A stretch of DNA of 5,260 bases from an uncultured Clostridia bacterium (GCA_946615525.1 CAMOHW010000072.1:1-5260); one strand, 5' to 3'; shown: positions 1 to 4,717, counted from the first letter of the stretch. Translations and numbers: made by a program. Notes: generated from the sequence alone by a model not told the origin.

Positions 1-226
1 GACCAAGATCCTCTACCCTTCCGTGGCAAAGAAATACGCCACGACCACCAGCCGGGTGGAACGCGCCATCCGACACGCCATCGAGGTCGCGTGGGATCGC
101 GGCGACGTGGATACGCTCAACTCCTATTTCGGCTACACCATTCAGCAGGGGCGTGGAAAACAGACCAATAGTGAATTTATCGCCATGATCGCCGACAATT
201 TGCGACTGAAATATAAATTGTACTGA
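1..226 (+). CDS. spo0A: Sporulation master regulator Spo0A, C-terminal end (5' part outside window)
   Basis: The 3' end of a gene that enters from the left, read in the frame beginning at base 2; 74 codons precede the TGA. The residues [15 protein letters not shown] and [15 protein letters not shown] are hallmark stretches of the Spo0A effector (DNA-binding) domain. Spo0A is the phosphorylation-activated response regulator that starts endospore formation and binds 0A boxes. The family is about 260-270 residues long, so roughly the last quarter is visible; the receiver domain is outside the window. There is no strong GC-rich terminator directly after the stop. The last 36 codons appear again at 1318-1425 with many silent changes. 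I infer that bases after about 141 were brought in by an integrative element, so the protein is a hybrid. One replacement relative to the other copy is visible (GKQTNSE here, GKPTNSE there); the family usually has Pro. Identity is very likely; the hybrid origin is inference. Confidence 0.95.
   Translation, partial: TKILYPSVAKKYATTTSRVERAIRHAIEVAWDRGDVDTLNSYFGYTIQQGRGKQTNSEFIAMIADNLRLKYKLY
118..141 (+). repeat. Left attachment-site core (attL), 24-bp direct repeat
   Basis: These 24 bases, from CAACTCCTATTTCGG through CTACACCAT, recur exactly at 1317-1340. The base before each copy differs (T versus C), and identity falls to about two thirds immediately after base 141. Within spo0A the block encodes NSYFGYT and part of the next Ile codon. 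It is inferred to be the crossover region of the integrase. Natural coding constraint could explain some similarity, but not the abrupt change at both edges. Confidence 0.8.
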
Positions 227-351
227 AAGTGGCGAAGAGCGGCTCCACGACTGTTTTTTCGGCACTTTGGCAGAGAGCGCGCCAAGCCGATGAATGTTTG
301 AAAAAGTGGATGAAATGAGCGCAACAGACCAACCAACTTTTTTCGCTGAAC

Positions 352-464
352 CAATGAACACTCTTGATTGATTGGGGATAGAATTCTCCAAAAATCAAGG
401 GTGTTCTTGCTTTTTGGGGAAAATGTTCATTGCAATGAAGCATAAACCTTCAACCCAATGAACA
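352..464. repeat. Three copies of CAATGAACA in the element's left arm
   Basis: CAATGAACA occurs at 352-360 and 456-464 on the plus strand and at 424-432 on the minus strand (TGTTCATTG). Near-copies occur near the other end of the element: CAATGAACC at 1236-1244 and, inverted, TTCATTG at 1182-1188. Words repeated near both ends of an integrative element resemble recombinase or accessory-protein binding sites. That role is inference; the AT-rich background makes some chance matches possible. Confidence 0.4.
356..415 (+). terminator. Long AT-rich hairpin followed by a T-rich tract, possible terminator of hybrid spo0A
   Basis: GAACACTCTTGATT (356-369) pairs with AATCAAGGGTGTTC (393-406) over 14 bp with one G-T wobble. 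Inside it TTGGGGA (372-378) pairs with TCTCCAA (385-391) with one wobble, leaving a six-base loop. The bases after it, TTGCTTTTT (407-415), are T-rich though interrupted. It lies downstream of the element-borne spo0A end, so it could replace the terminator displaced to 1436-1458. It could instead be a protein-binding inverted repeat of the element. Confidence 0.45.
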
Positions 465-502
465 AGGCAATCAATTTGCGGCGAAAGAAAGGAAAGAAGT
501 TT

Positions 503-907
503 ATGGAATTACTCAGTTTTGACTATCAGATCAACGAATTTATGATGTACTGCAAAAGCGCGCAGTTACGCCAAAAAACGATGGGCAGTTATGAACAAAC
601 GCTTCGACTTTTTGAACGCTGGTGCGCTGAAAATTTCGATGTGAAGACAGTGGATCAAGTCAATGAATCACTTATTCATCGGTATATCAATGATTTGACG
701 GAACGAGGAAAATATTCCTTTTTTGTTAACGACAAAGCAAAGGAAATCAACTTCCCAGAGCGGCGGCGGGATTTCAGAAAACCAATCAGTGTGACCACCA
801 TCAACAACTACATTCGCAACTTGCGCGTCTTCTTCAATTACCTTGAACGCGACTATCTGATCACTCGCAACCCTATGAGAAAAGTAAAGCAAGCAAGACG
901 CGATTAA
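503..907 (+). CDS. Truncated tyrosine recombinase/integrase: core-binding (SAM-like) domain only
   Basis: Encodes 134 residues from ATG 503. An upstream in-frame ATG at 458 has no ribosome site, whereas AAAGGAAAG (488-496) precedes 503 at a suitable distance. The protein matches the N-terminal SAM-like core-binding domain of phage/XerD-type integrases. It begins with a helix containing NEFMMYCKSAQLRQKT, continues with SYEQTLRLFERWCAE and SLIHRYINDL, and ends with TTINNYIRNLRVFFNYLERD followed by ITRNPM, the usual junction to the catalytic domain. The stop comes about eight residues after NPM. The whole catalytic domain (Arg, Lys, HxxR, His/Trp and Tyr nucleophile, some 170-200 residues) is absent, and I find no trace of it in 908-1316. 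It should therefore be unable to cut DNA, but might still bind the att core. It may be a deletion remnant or a short regulatory form. The domain call is strong; the function of the short protein is unknown. Confidence 0.8.
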   Translation: MELLSFDYQINEFMMYCKSAQLRQKTMGSYEQTLRLFERWCAENFDVKTVDQVNESLIHRYINDLTERGKYSFFVNDKAKEINFPERRRDFRKPISVTTINNYIRNLRVFFNYLERDYLITRNPMRKVKQARRD

Positions 908-982
908 ATAATTATAATAGACAAGCAAAATGCCATCTTCTGCGACTTTAGGTTTTTCGCTAACCAATTTTATTTTTTTTGT

Positions 983-1000
983 GGTTGATCTCTCTCAACC
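983..1000. repeat. Inverted repeat GGTTGA-N6-TCAACC next to a weak promoter
   Basis: Perfect 6-bp arms separated by TCTCTC. It directly abuts TTGTGA (1001-1006), the possible -35 of a weak promoter with TATATT at 1024-1029 (17-base spacer). It could be an operator. It is not a plus-strand terminator because its T-run lies before the hairpin, not after it. Confidence 0.3.
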
Positions 1001-1172
1001 TTGTGACTATATTATATCATATATATATTGAGAACCTGTCATTATAAACGCACACGTTAATAATTTTGGTTGCTATTTTTTGAAAAATGCACTTCAAAAA
1101 AGATGTAAAAAAGATGTTTGAAAAGCAAGAAAAACATCCTTCAAAATTGCTTGAAAAATGTTAAAGATTTGT

Positions 1173-1289
1173 TTACAAGTATTCATTGGGTTGACGCTTG
1201 ACAAACCCTTTTTTATATGATAGAATGCCCATAACCAATGAACCAAGAGCCATTGCACCAACCAAGAAACCAGTAAATCCAAAAAACGT
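1173..1289 (-). pseudogene. Possible membrane microprotein or C-terminal remnant of a membrane protein
   Basis: The minus-strand frame encodes a hydrophobic stretch ([17 protein letters not shown]) followed by a basic, polar tail ([15 protein letters not shown]) and a TAA at 1173-1175. This is the pattern of one transmembrane helix with a cytoplasmic tail. The frame opens after a stop at 1290-1292. The only ATG with useful length is at 1251-1253, giving 26 residues, without a convincing Shine-Dalgarno sequence. It could be the cut-off C-terminus of a larger membrane protein left by an internal deletion, or a small membrane peptide. The plus-strand promoter at 1198-1226 overlaps it. Coding status is uncertain. 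Confidence 0.3.
1198..1226 (+). promoter_or_regulatory. Outward-facing sigmaA-type promoter at the right end of the element
   Basis: TTGACA (1198-1203, consensus -35) is followed after exactly 17 bases by TAGAAT (1221-1226, five of six to the -10 consensus). In the integrated state it would only transcribe the displaced spo0A tail and stop at the terminator at 1436-1458. In a circular excised form it would read through the joined core and the element's spo0A tail toward the integrase gene. Such promoters spanning the att junction occur in other integrative elements; the role here is inference. Confidence 0.6.
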
Positions 1290-1316
1290 TTATTTGCTTA
1301 AACGCAGTGCTGAAGC

Positions 1317-1340
1317 CAACTCCTATTTCGGCTACACCAT
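1317..1340 (+). repeat. Right attachment-site core (attR), 24-bp direct repeat
   Basis: Exact copy of 118-141. It marks where the element ends and the displaced chromosomal spo0A 3' end begins. Upstream bases (1293-1316) have no resemblance to spo0A, while downstream bases continue in the spo0A reading frame to the TAA. Confidence 0.8.
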
Positions 1341-1425
1341 CCAGCAAGGAAGGGGCAAGCCCACGAACTCAGAGTTCATTGCGATGATCGCGGATAATTT
1401 AAGGTTGAAATATAAACTATATTAA
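1317..1425 (+). pseudogene. spo0A: Displaced 3' fragment of spo0A
   Basis: Encodes the last 35 residues of Spo0A ([10 protein letters not shown] through LRLKYKLY) and a TAA stop, with no spo0A sequence before it. Compared with 119-226 only one residue differs (Pro here for Gln), but about 28 of the 85 bases after the shared core differ, nearly all silent. The Pro is the usual family residue, and a strong terminator follows 10 bases after the stop. Both points suggest this is the original chromosomal end, orphaned when the element integrated. In-frame codons continue upstream to 1198 but begin inside a promoter and encode unrelated residues, so translation is unlikely. Excision at the cores would rejoin it to the spo0A 5' part. 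Confidence 0.8.
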
Positions 1426-1435
1426 AAAACTTTCT

Positions 1436-1458
1436 GGGCGGCAATGCCGCCCTTTTTT
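1436..1458 (+). terminator. Strong rho-independent terminator, probably the native spo0A terminator
   Basis: GGGCGGC (1436-1442) and GCCGCCC (1446-1452) form a perfect 7-bp GC stem with loop AAT, followed by six T (1453-1458). It lies 10 bases after the stop of the displaced spo0A 3' end. Confidence 0.9.
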
Positions 1459-1486
1459 GTATTCTTTTTTCAGAAAAAAGAGATGG

Positions 1487-1550
1487 CAAACAAAAATTGA
1501 ATGAATTGCGGTAAGGATGTGTGTTCTGTAAAAATACAGGTGTTCTTTTT
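1487..1550 (+). repeat. Repeat copy A of a ~65-nt intergenic sequence
   Basis: Aligns without gaps to 1653-1679 over its first 27 bases (shared CAAACAAAA and ATTGCGGTA). After a 2-base indel it shares a hairpin region around GTAAAAA and TACAGG, ending in a T-run. The hairpin here is CTGTA/TACAG. No promoter is seen directly upstream. It may be an old duplication of the leader in copy B, or a member of a dispersed repeat. Confidence 0.55.
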
Positions 1551-1615
1551 CCGTGCTTTTCTTTTGTTTTGCGACATATTTTTCACTTTTTGTGGAAATA
1601 AAAATCAAATATTAA

Positions 1616-1647
1616 TTGACAAATGTCAAAAAATATGATACTATAAT
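1616..1647 (+). promoter_or_regulatory. Promoter of the lipoprotein gene with overlapping palindrome
   Basis: TTGACA (1616-1621) lies 17 bases before TACTAT (1639-1644). A perfect TATAAT (1642-1647) overlaps it but at a 20-base spacing. The -35 is the left arm of a TTGACA-AA-TGTCAA palindrome (1616-1629), and TGTCAAA recurs at 1650-1656 near the likely start of transcription. A repressor binding these half-sites would cover the -35 and the start. No regulator gene is visible in the window. Confidence 0.7.
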
Positions 1648-1652
1648 TGTGT

Positions 1653-1720
1653 CAAACAAAAGTCGGATAGATTGCGGTAGATCTGTGCTTTTTTGTAAAA
1701 AGTACAGGCGCTCTTTTTTT
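1653..1720 (+). repeat. Repeat copy B, at the start of the lipoprotein gene leader
   Basis: Begins near the expected transcription start of the 1616-1647 promoter. It contains a hairpin in which CTGTGCTTTTT (1683-1693) pairs with AAAAAGTACAG (1697-1707) with one G-T wobble, then GGCGCTC and seven T. The end of this repeat (1707-1719) matches the 3' arm and T-run of the terminator at 1785-1797 at 12 of 13 bases. Confidence 0.55.
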
Positions 1721-1726
1721 CAGGAC

Positions 1727-1819
1727 ATGGATTTTTGTTTGATTACAATTGGAGTCTGCGTTTTTCGGTGCGCCGACTTCGGTTGGCGCACTTTTTTATT
1801 TCAGGAGGAAAAACAATGA
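1727..1819 (+). CDS. Possible leader peptide overlapping the lipoprotein start (ATGA)
   Basis: A 30-codon frame starts at ATG 1727, runs through the whole attenuator hairpin and ends with TGA at 1817-1819, overlapping the lipoprotein ATG by ATGA. AGGA lies only one base before the ATG, which is too close for a good ribosome site, so expression is doubtful. If translated, ribosomes would melt the terminator and couple translation to the lipoprotein. The peptide begins MDFCLITIGVCVFRC and has three Cys. Much of it is dictated by the hairpin, so chance is a real alternative. Confidence 0.2.
   Translation: MDFCLITIGVCVFRCADFGWRTFLFQEEKQ
1768..1797 (+). terminator. Leader terminator (attenuator) just before the lipoprotein ribosome site
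   Basis: GTGCGCCGAC (1768-1777) pairs with GTTGGCGCAC (1782-1791) around a TTCG loop closed by C-G, 10 bp with one wobble, followed by six T (1792-1797). It lies between the promoter and the Shine-Dalgarno GGAGG (1804-1808), so most transcripts should stop about 145 bases after the start unless something prevents folding. GGCGC at 1707-1711 could pair with GCGCC (1770-1774) of the 5' arm as an antiterminator. I match the leader to no riboswitch class I know. Alternatively the promoter makes a short stable RNA and the lipoprotein depends on read-through. Confidence 0.85.
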
Positions 1820-2961
1820 AACGCACCGTATCACTTATTCTGACCTTGTGTATGCTCTTTGCGGCGCTTGCAGCCTGCAACAGCACTCCGTCATCAACGC
1901 CGGATGAAACGCAGTCGTCACACATCCATTCCTTCGGCAGTTGGACTGTTACCAAAGCAGCGACCTGCACCGAAGCAGGACAGCAGGAAAGATCCTGTTC
2001 CTGCGGCAAAATACAGACTCAAACGATCGCTATAACAGGACATAGCCAAGCGCTGGATTATACTACGGTTATGGCAACCTGTACCACAGCCGGTTCTATC
2101 ACCGGTGCCTGCAAATTCTGCGGAACGATTTTAGAAACAACGGTGGTGCCGGCAAGCCATGTATATGATTCTGTCAACTGGTCTGAGAATGAAGACGACT
2201 GGAACTGGACGATTGTAAAAGAAGCAACCTGCACTCAAGACGGCGAAAAGAAAATAGCGTGCACGGAATGCGGTAATGAGTTGATCAGAACGATTCCCGC
2301 AACGGGACACACTCCCGGAGAACCGGTTACCGAAAACCTGGTTGCCGCCACTTGCACAGTTGCCGGCAGCAAAGATACCGTGGTATATTGCACCGATTGC
2401 GGAGACGAACTATCCAGAACCACCCGCACTTTGGATGCGATCGGACACACGGACACCCCTATTTGTCAGCACTGCGGAATGAATATTCGTGAATTTCTTA
2501 TAGATGTTATAGTAGACATCATTGAAAACAGTGACAATCATGCGTACATTGTCTATTCAACTGATTCACATTATGTTGGATTAGGATATTCCGATGATCA
2601 CCAACCGATATTGCTTACTGACACTCGTGCCACATCCAGTTCTTCCATCAGCACTCCGGTTGTGCTTTATCTCGATGATACTGATACACTTCGTTATGTT
2701 TGTATGTATAACAGTCTCTATATTGACGGCAACTCCTTGCAAAAATCCGCGTTCAGAAATTCGATCACAGGTATGTCTTTCGATCATACAAATATACCAA
2801 CAAGCATTGATGCGGGTGTTAAAATAATAAACAACCTGAAATCAATTGCTGCCGCAGGGATTAAACTCAATCTAATTGCCATCGATCTTCTCTTCACATC
2901 TCTCGATTTGCCATTTACCCATAACGCGCTCGGATATACTTCATACGTCACAAACAGTTGA
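1816..2961 (+). CDS. Predicted lipoprotein with four Cys-rich ATCT...CxxCG...GH repeats
   Basis: Encodes 381 residues from ATG 1816, seven bases after GGAGG; an upstream in-frame ATG at 1735 lies inside the leader and is rejected. The signal peptide MKRTVSLILTLCMLFAALAAC has a lipobox (LAAC, Cys21), so the protein is probably lipid-anchored outside the membrane. A Ser/Thr-rich linker (22-35) is followed by four repeats, each starting ATCT (residues 49, 87, 137, 178), with a Cys pair (C61/C63, C99/C102, C149/C152, C192/C195) before Gly, and ending in GH or SH (76, 115, 165, 211). A last CQHCG lies at 217-221. The pairs look like metal knuckles, as in related repeats of clostridial surface proteins. 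Residues 222-381 are Ser/Thr/Asp-rich and not recognised. It stands alone, with an attenuator before it and a shared terminator after it. Surface location is likely; function is unknown. Confidence 0.85.
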   Translation: MKRTVSLILTLCMLFAALAACNSTPSSTPDETQSSHIHSFGSWTVTKAATCTEAGQQERSCSCGKIQTQTIAITGHSQALDYTTVMATCTTAGSITGACKFCGTILETTVVPASHVYDSVNWSENEDDWNWTIVKEATCTQDGEKKIACTECGNELIRTIPATGHTPGEPVTENLVAATCTVAGSKDTVVYCTDCGDELSRTTRTLDAIGHTDTPICQHCGMNIREFLIDVIVDIIENSDNHAYIVYSTDSHYVGLGYSDDHQPILLTDTRATSSSSISTPVVLYLDDTDTLRYVCMYNSLYIDGNSLQKSAFRNSITGMSFDHTNIPTSIDAGVKIINNLKSIAAAGIKLNLIAIDLLFTSLDLPFTHNALGYTSYVTNS

Positions 2962-3013
2962 TCCGACATCTATCATAAGATGACCATTTTCGGTTGAATG
3001 GAAACAATCGATC

Positions 3014-3046
3014 CCCCGCGCCGGGCGGGGTGCATAGCAACCCGGC
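3014..3046. repeat. GC-rich overlapping hairpins between lipoprotein gene and terminator
   Basis: CCCCGC (3014-3019) can pair with GCGGGG (3025-3030), or GCCGGG (3020-3025) with CCCGGC (3041-3046). The two stems share bases and exclude each other. Neither is followed by a T-run on either strand, so neither is a standard terminator. The patch is much more GC-rich than its surroundings. Function is unknown. Confidence 0.35.
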
Positions 3047-3050
3047 AAAT

Positions 3051-3083
3051 AAAAAAGGAGAGCAAAAATTGCTCTCCTTTTTT
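3051..3083. terminator. Bidirectional terminator shared by the lipoprotein gene and pckA
   Basis: AAAAAAGGAGAGCAA (3051-3065) and TTGCTCTCCTTTTTT (3069-3083) form a perfect 15-bp stem with loop AAA. T-runs result on both strands, so it can end the plus-strand lipoprotein transcript and the minus-strand pckA transcript, whose stop codon is 13 bases away. Confidence 0.92.
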
Positions 3084-3096
3084 ATTTTTCCTACCC

Positions 3097-4671
3097 TTAC
3101 GCCTTGGGGCCTGCCTTTACAATGTTGGCGGGCATATCGGGGTATTTCTTGGCAAAGTTCTCCTGGAACTTCTTGGCAAGCGTTTTGGCGCTTTCCAGGT
3201 ATGCGTTTTTATCCTCCCAAACATTGCGCGGATCAAGGATCTCGGACGGAACATTGGGGCAGGATTTGGGAATGTTGACATTGAAAATGGGATCCAGTTC
3301 ATATTCCACGTCATTCAACTCGCCGTTGAGCGCGGCGGTCACCATGGCACGGGTGTATTTGAGTTTCATACGCGGACCGTTTGCCGCCGAGTGACCGCAC
3401 CAACCGGTGTTGACCAAGAAGACGTTTGCGCCTGTCTCTTTGAGTTTTTCACCCAGCATTTGTGCGTAAACCGAAGCGTTCAGCGGGAAGAAGGGCGCGC
3501 CAAACAGCGTGGAAAAGGTGGTGACCGGCTCGGTAATGCCGCGCTCGGTGCCCGCCAGCTTGCTGGTGTAGCCCGAAACAAAATGATACATTGCCATATC
3601 GTTATCCAGTTTGGAGATGGGCGGAATGACGCCGAAAGCGTCCGCCGTCAAAAAGACGATGGTCTTGGGCAGACCGCCAACGCCCGGAATTGCCGCATTG
3701 GGAATATATTCCACCGGGTAACCGGCGCGGGTGTTCTCGGTCAAGGAGCCGTCGGTATAATCGGGCTTGCCGTTTTCATCAATGATGACATTTTCCAGCA
3801 GCGTGCCAAACTTGATTGCACCGTAAATCTCCGGCTCGCGAGCAGGATCCAGGTCAATGCACTTGGCATAGCAACCGCCCTCAATGTTGAAAACGCCGTC
3901 CGGCGACCAGCCGTGCTCGTCATCGCCGATCAACTTGCGGTTGGGATCAGCCGAAAGAGTGGTCTTGCCGGTGCCCGAAAGCCCAAAGAAGACCGCGCTG
4001 TCGCCCGCCGCGCCAATGTTTGCCGAGCAGTGCATGGAAAGAATGCCGCGCTTGGGAAGCACATAGTTCATGACCGAGAAAACGCTCTTTTTGATCTCGC
4101 CGGCGTATTGGCTGCCGGCAATGAGGACTTCATGCGCCTCATAGTCAATGATGATCGCCGCCTCGCTATGAACGCCGTCCACCTCGGGAATGCACTTGAA
4201 TCCCGGTGCGGCAAGAATGGTATAGTCGGGGGTGTAGGTTTCCAACTCTGCCTCGGTGGGGCGAATGAGCAACTGATGGATGAACAGGTTTTGGCTTGCC
4301 AGCTCGTTGACGATGCGGAAACGCTGGGTGTATTTGGGATCTGCTCCGGCAAAACCGTCAAACACATAGAGTTCCTTGTTTTGCAGATAGGCAAGCATTT
4401 TGGCTTTGATCGCCTCATATTTTGCCTTTTCAATGGGGCGGTTAATGGCTCCCCAGGCAATTTCGTTATGGATCGCAGGCGTATCGACGATGAACTTATC
4501 GTCCGGGCTGCGGCCGGTGTATTTGCCGGTCTTTACCACCAACGCGCCGGTTTCCGAAAGGGTGCCTTCGCCGCGTGCAAGCGCGATCTCTACCAGTGTT
4601 GCGGGCGCAAGATTGCGGTAAACTTTGCCGCCTCCGGCAATGCCGAGATCAATGGGATTGATTGTTTTCAT
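3097..4671 (-). CDS. pckA: Phosphoenolpyruvate carboxykinase (ATP)
   Basis: Encodes 524 residues, the normal length for ATP-dependent PEP carboxykinase (EC 4.1.1.49). This cytosolic enzyme interconverts oxaloacetate + ATP and phosphoenolpyruvate + CO2 + ADP, for gluconeogenesis or, in many anaerobes, CO2-fixing ATP formation. Visible are the substrate-site Arg54 in GRSPDDKF, Lys194/Lys195 and His214 near the metal site, the P-loop [11 protein letters not shown] (230-240), the kinase-2 motif LIGDDEHGW (247-255), and Arg315 in ENTRAGYP. The start is ATG 4669-4671, with GGAGG (4679-4683) seven bases upstream; 25 further in-frame codons upstream run into the promoter and are rejected. It is a single-gene unit with its own promoter (4718-4746) and terminator (3051-3083). 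No damage is seen, and identity is secure. Whether the cell runs it toward PEP or toward oxaloacetate cannot be told from sequence. Confidence 0.98.
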   Translation of the reverse strand: MKTINPIDLGIAGGGKVYRNLAPATLVEIALARGEGTLSETGALVVKTGKYTGRSPDDKFIVDTPAIHNEIAWGAINRPIEKAKYEAIKAKMLAYLQNKELYVFDGFAGADPKYTQRFRIVNELASQNLFIHQLLIRPTEAELETYTPDYTILAAPGFKCIPEVDGVHSEAAIIIDYEAHEVLIAGSQYAGEIKKSVFSVMNYVLPKRGILSMHCSANIGAAGDSAVFFGLSGTGKTTLSADPNRKLIGDDEHGWSPDGVFNIEGGCYAKCIDLDPAREPEIYGAIKFGTLLENVIIDENGKPDYTDGSLTENTRAGYPVEYIPNAAIPGVGGLPKTIVFLTADAFGVIPPISKLDNDMAMYHFVSGYTSKLAGTERGITEPVTTFSTLFGAPFFPLNASVYAQMLGEKLKETGANVFLVNTGWCGHSAANGPRMKLKYTRAMVTAALNGELNDVEYELDPIFNVNIPKSCPNVPSEILDPRNVWEDKNAYLESAKTLAKKFQENFAKKYPDMPANIVKAGPKA

Positions 4672-4717
4672 ATCATTACCTCCAAAAAGGGCATATTGTC
4701 CTTGATTTTCGACCTTT

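Larger units (their letters stand above)
227..502 (+). other. Left arm of the element, non-coding, between spo0A stop and integrase gene
   Basis: About 275 bases without a convincing gene. A short inverted repeat TTGGC/GCCAA lies around 267-285, and a run of six T follows a weak GTGG/CCAC pairing near 229-259; neither is a convincing terminator. A long hairpin lies at 356-406. A weak promoter-like pair, TGAACA (355-360) and TAGAAT (379-384) with an 18-base spacer, could serve the integrase gene and overlaps that hairpin. No strong promoter isolates the integrase, so read-through from spo0A is a possible way of expressing it. Confidence 0.5.
908..1316. other. AT-rich right arm of the element without a clear gene
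   Basis: About 400 AT-rich bases follow the truncated integrase. Seen here are an inverted repeat GGTTGA/TCAACC (983-1000), a weak promoter-like pair TTGTGA (1001-1006) and TATATT (1024-1029), a strong promoter-like pair (1198-1226), and a short minus-strand reading frame for a membrane-type peptide (1173-1289). A 25-codon plus-strand frame at 1087-1164 has no ribosome site and a stop just upstream, so I do not call it a gene. I see no integrase catalytic motifs in any frame. Confidence 0.5.
118..1340. mobile_element. Small integrative element inserted in the 3' end of spo0A
   Basis: The span is bounded by an exact 24-bp direct repeat inside spo0A coding sequence (118-141 and 1317-1340) and contains a tyrosine-recombinase-type gene fragment. 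One core plus the interior is 1199 bp. Left of the core the two copies are unrelated, and right of it they are homologous but diverged at synonymous sites. This is what site-specific integration into a gene leaves when the element carries a replacement 3' end. Only the N-terminal part of the integrase is present and no other clear intact gene is seen, so this is probably an internally deleted remnant or a non-autonomous element that needs a recombinase in trans. Integrative elements that restore the end of their target gene are well known for tRNA genes and some protein genes. The boundaries come from the repeat; whether the element can still move is unknown. Confidence 0.8.

Noticed and set aside
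142..443. Overlapping minus-strand frames in the element's left arm
   Set aside because: They overlap spo0A coding sequence and the hairpin, lack ribosome sites and resemble no known protein family.
1087..1164. A 25-codon Lys-rich plus-strand frame in the element
   Set aside because: No ribosome binding site, a stop codon two codons upstream, and a composition expected of A-rich DNA.
1198..1425. A 75-codon plus-strand frame joining element sequence to the spo0A tail, as a fusion gene
   Set aside because: Its TTG start lies inside the -35 box at 1198-1203, the ATG at 1225 lies at the -10, and there is no ribosome site. The spo0A part is better explained as a displaced 3' end.
118..1425. Simple tandem duplication of the spo0A 3' end
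   Set aside because: A simple duplication would not give an exact 24-bp block with sudden loss of identity at both edges and a recombinase gene fragment in between. Divergence is almost wholly silent on one side, while the other side is unrelated.
1487..1720. CRISPR-like or tandem repeat array
   Set aside because: Only two diverged copies are present, with no regular spacers.
1735..1815. Upstream start for the lipoprotein at 1735
   Set aside because: It would add 27 residues encoded by the attenuator hairpin before a perfect signal peptide; ATG 1816 has a GGAGG seven bases upstream.
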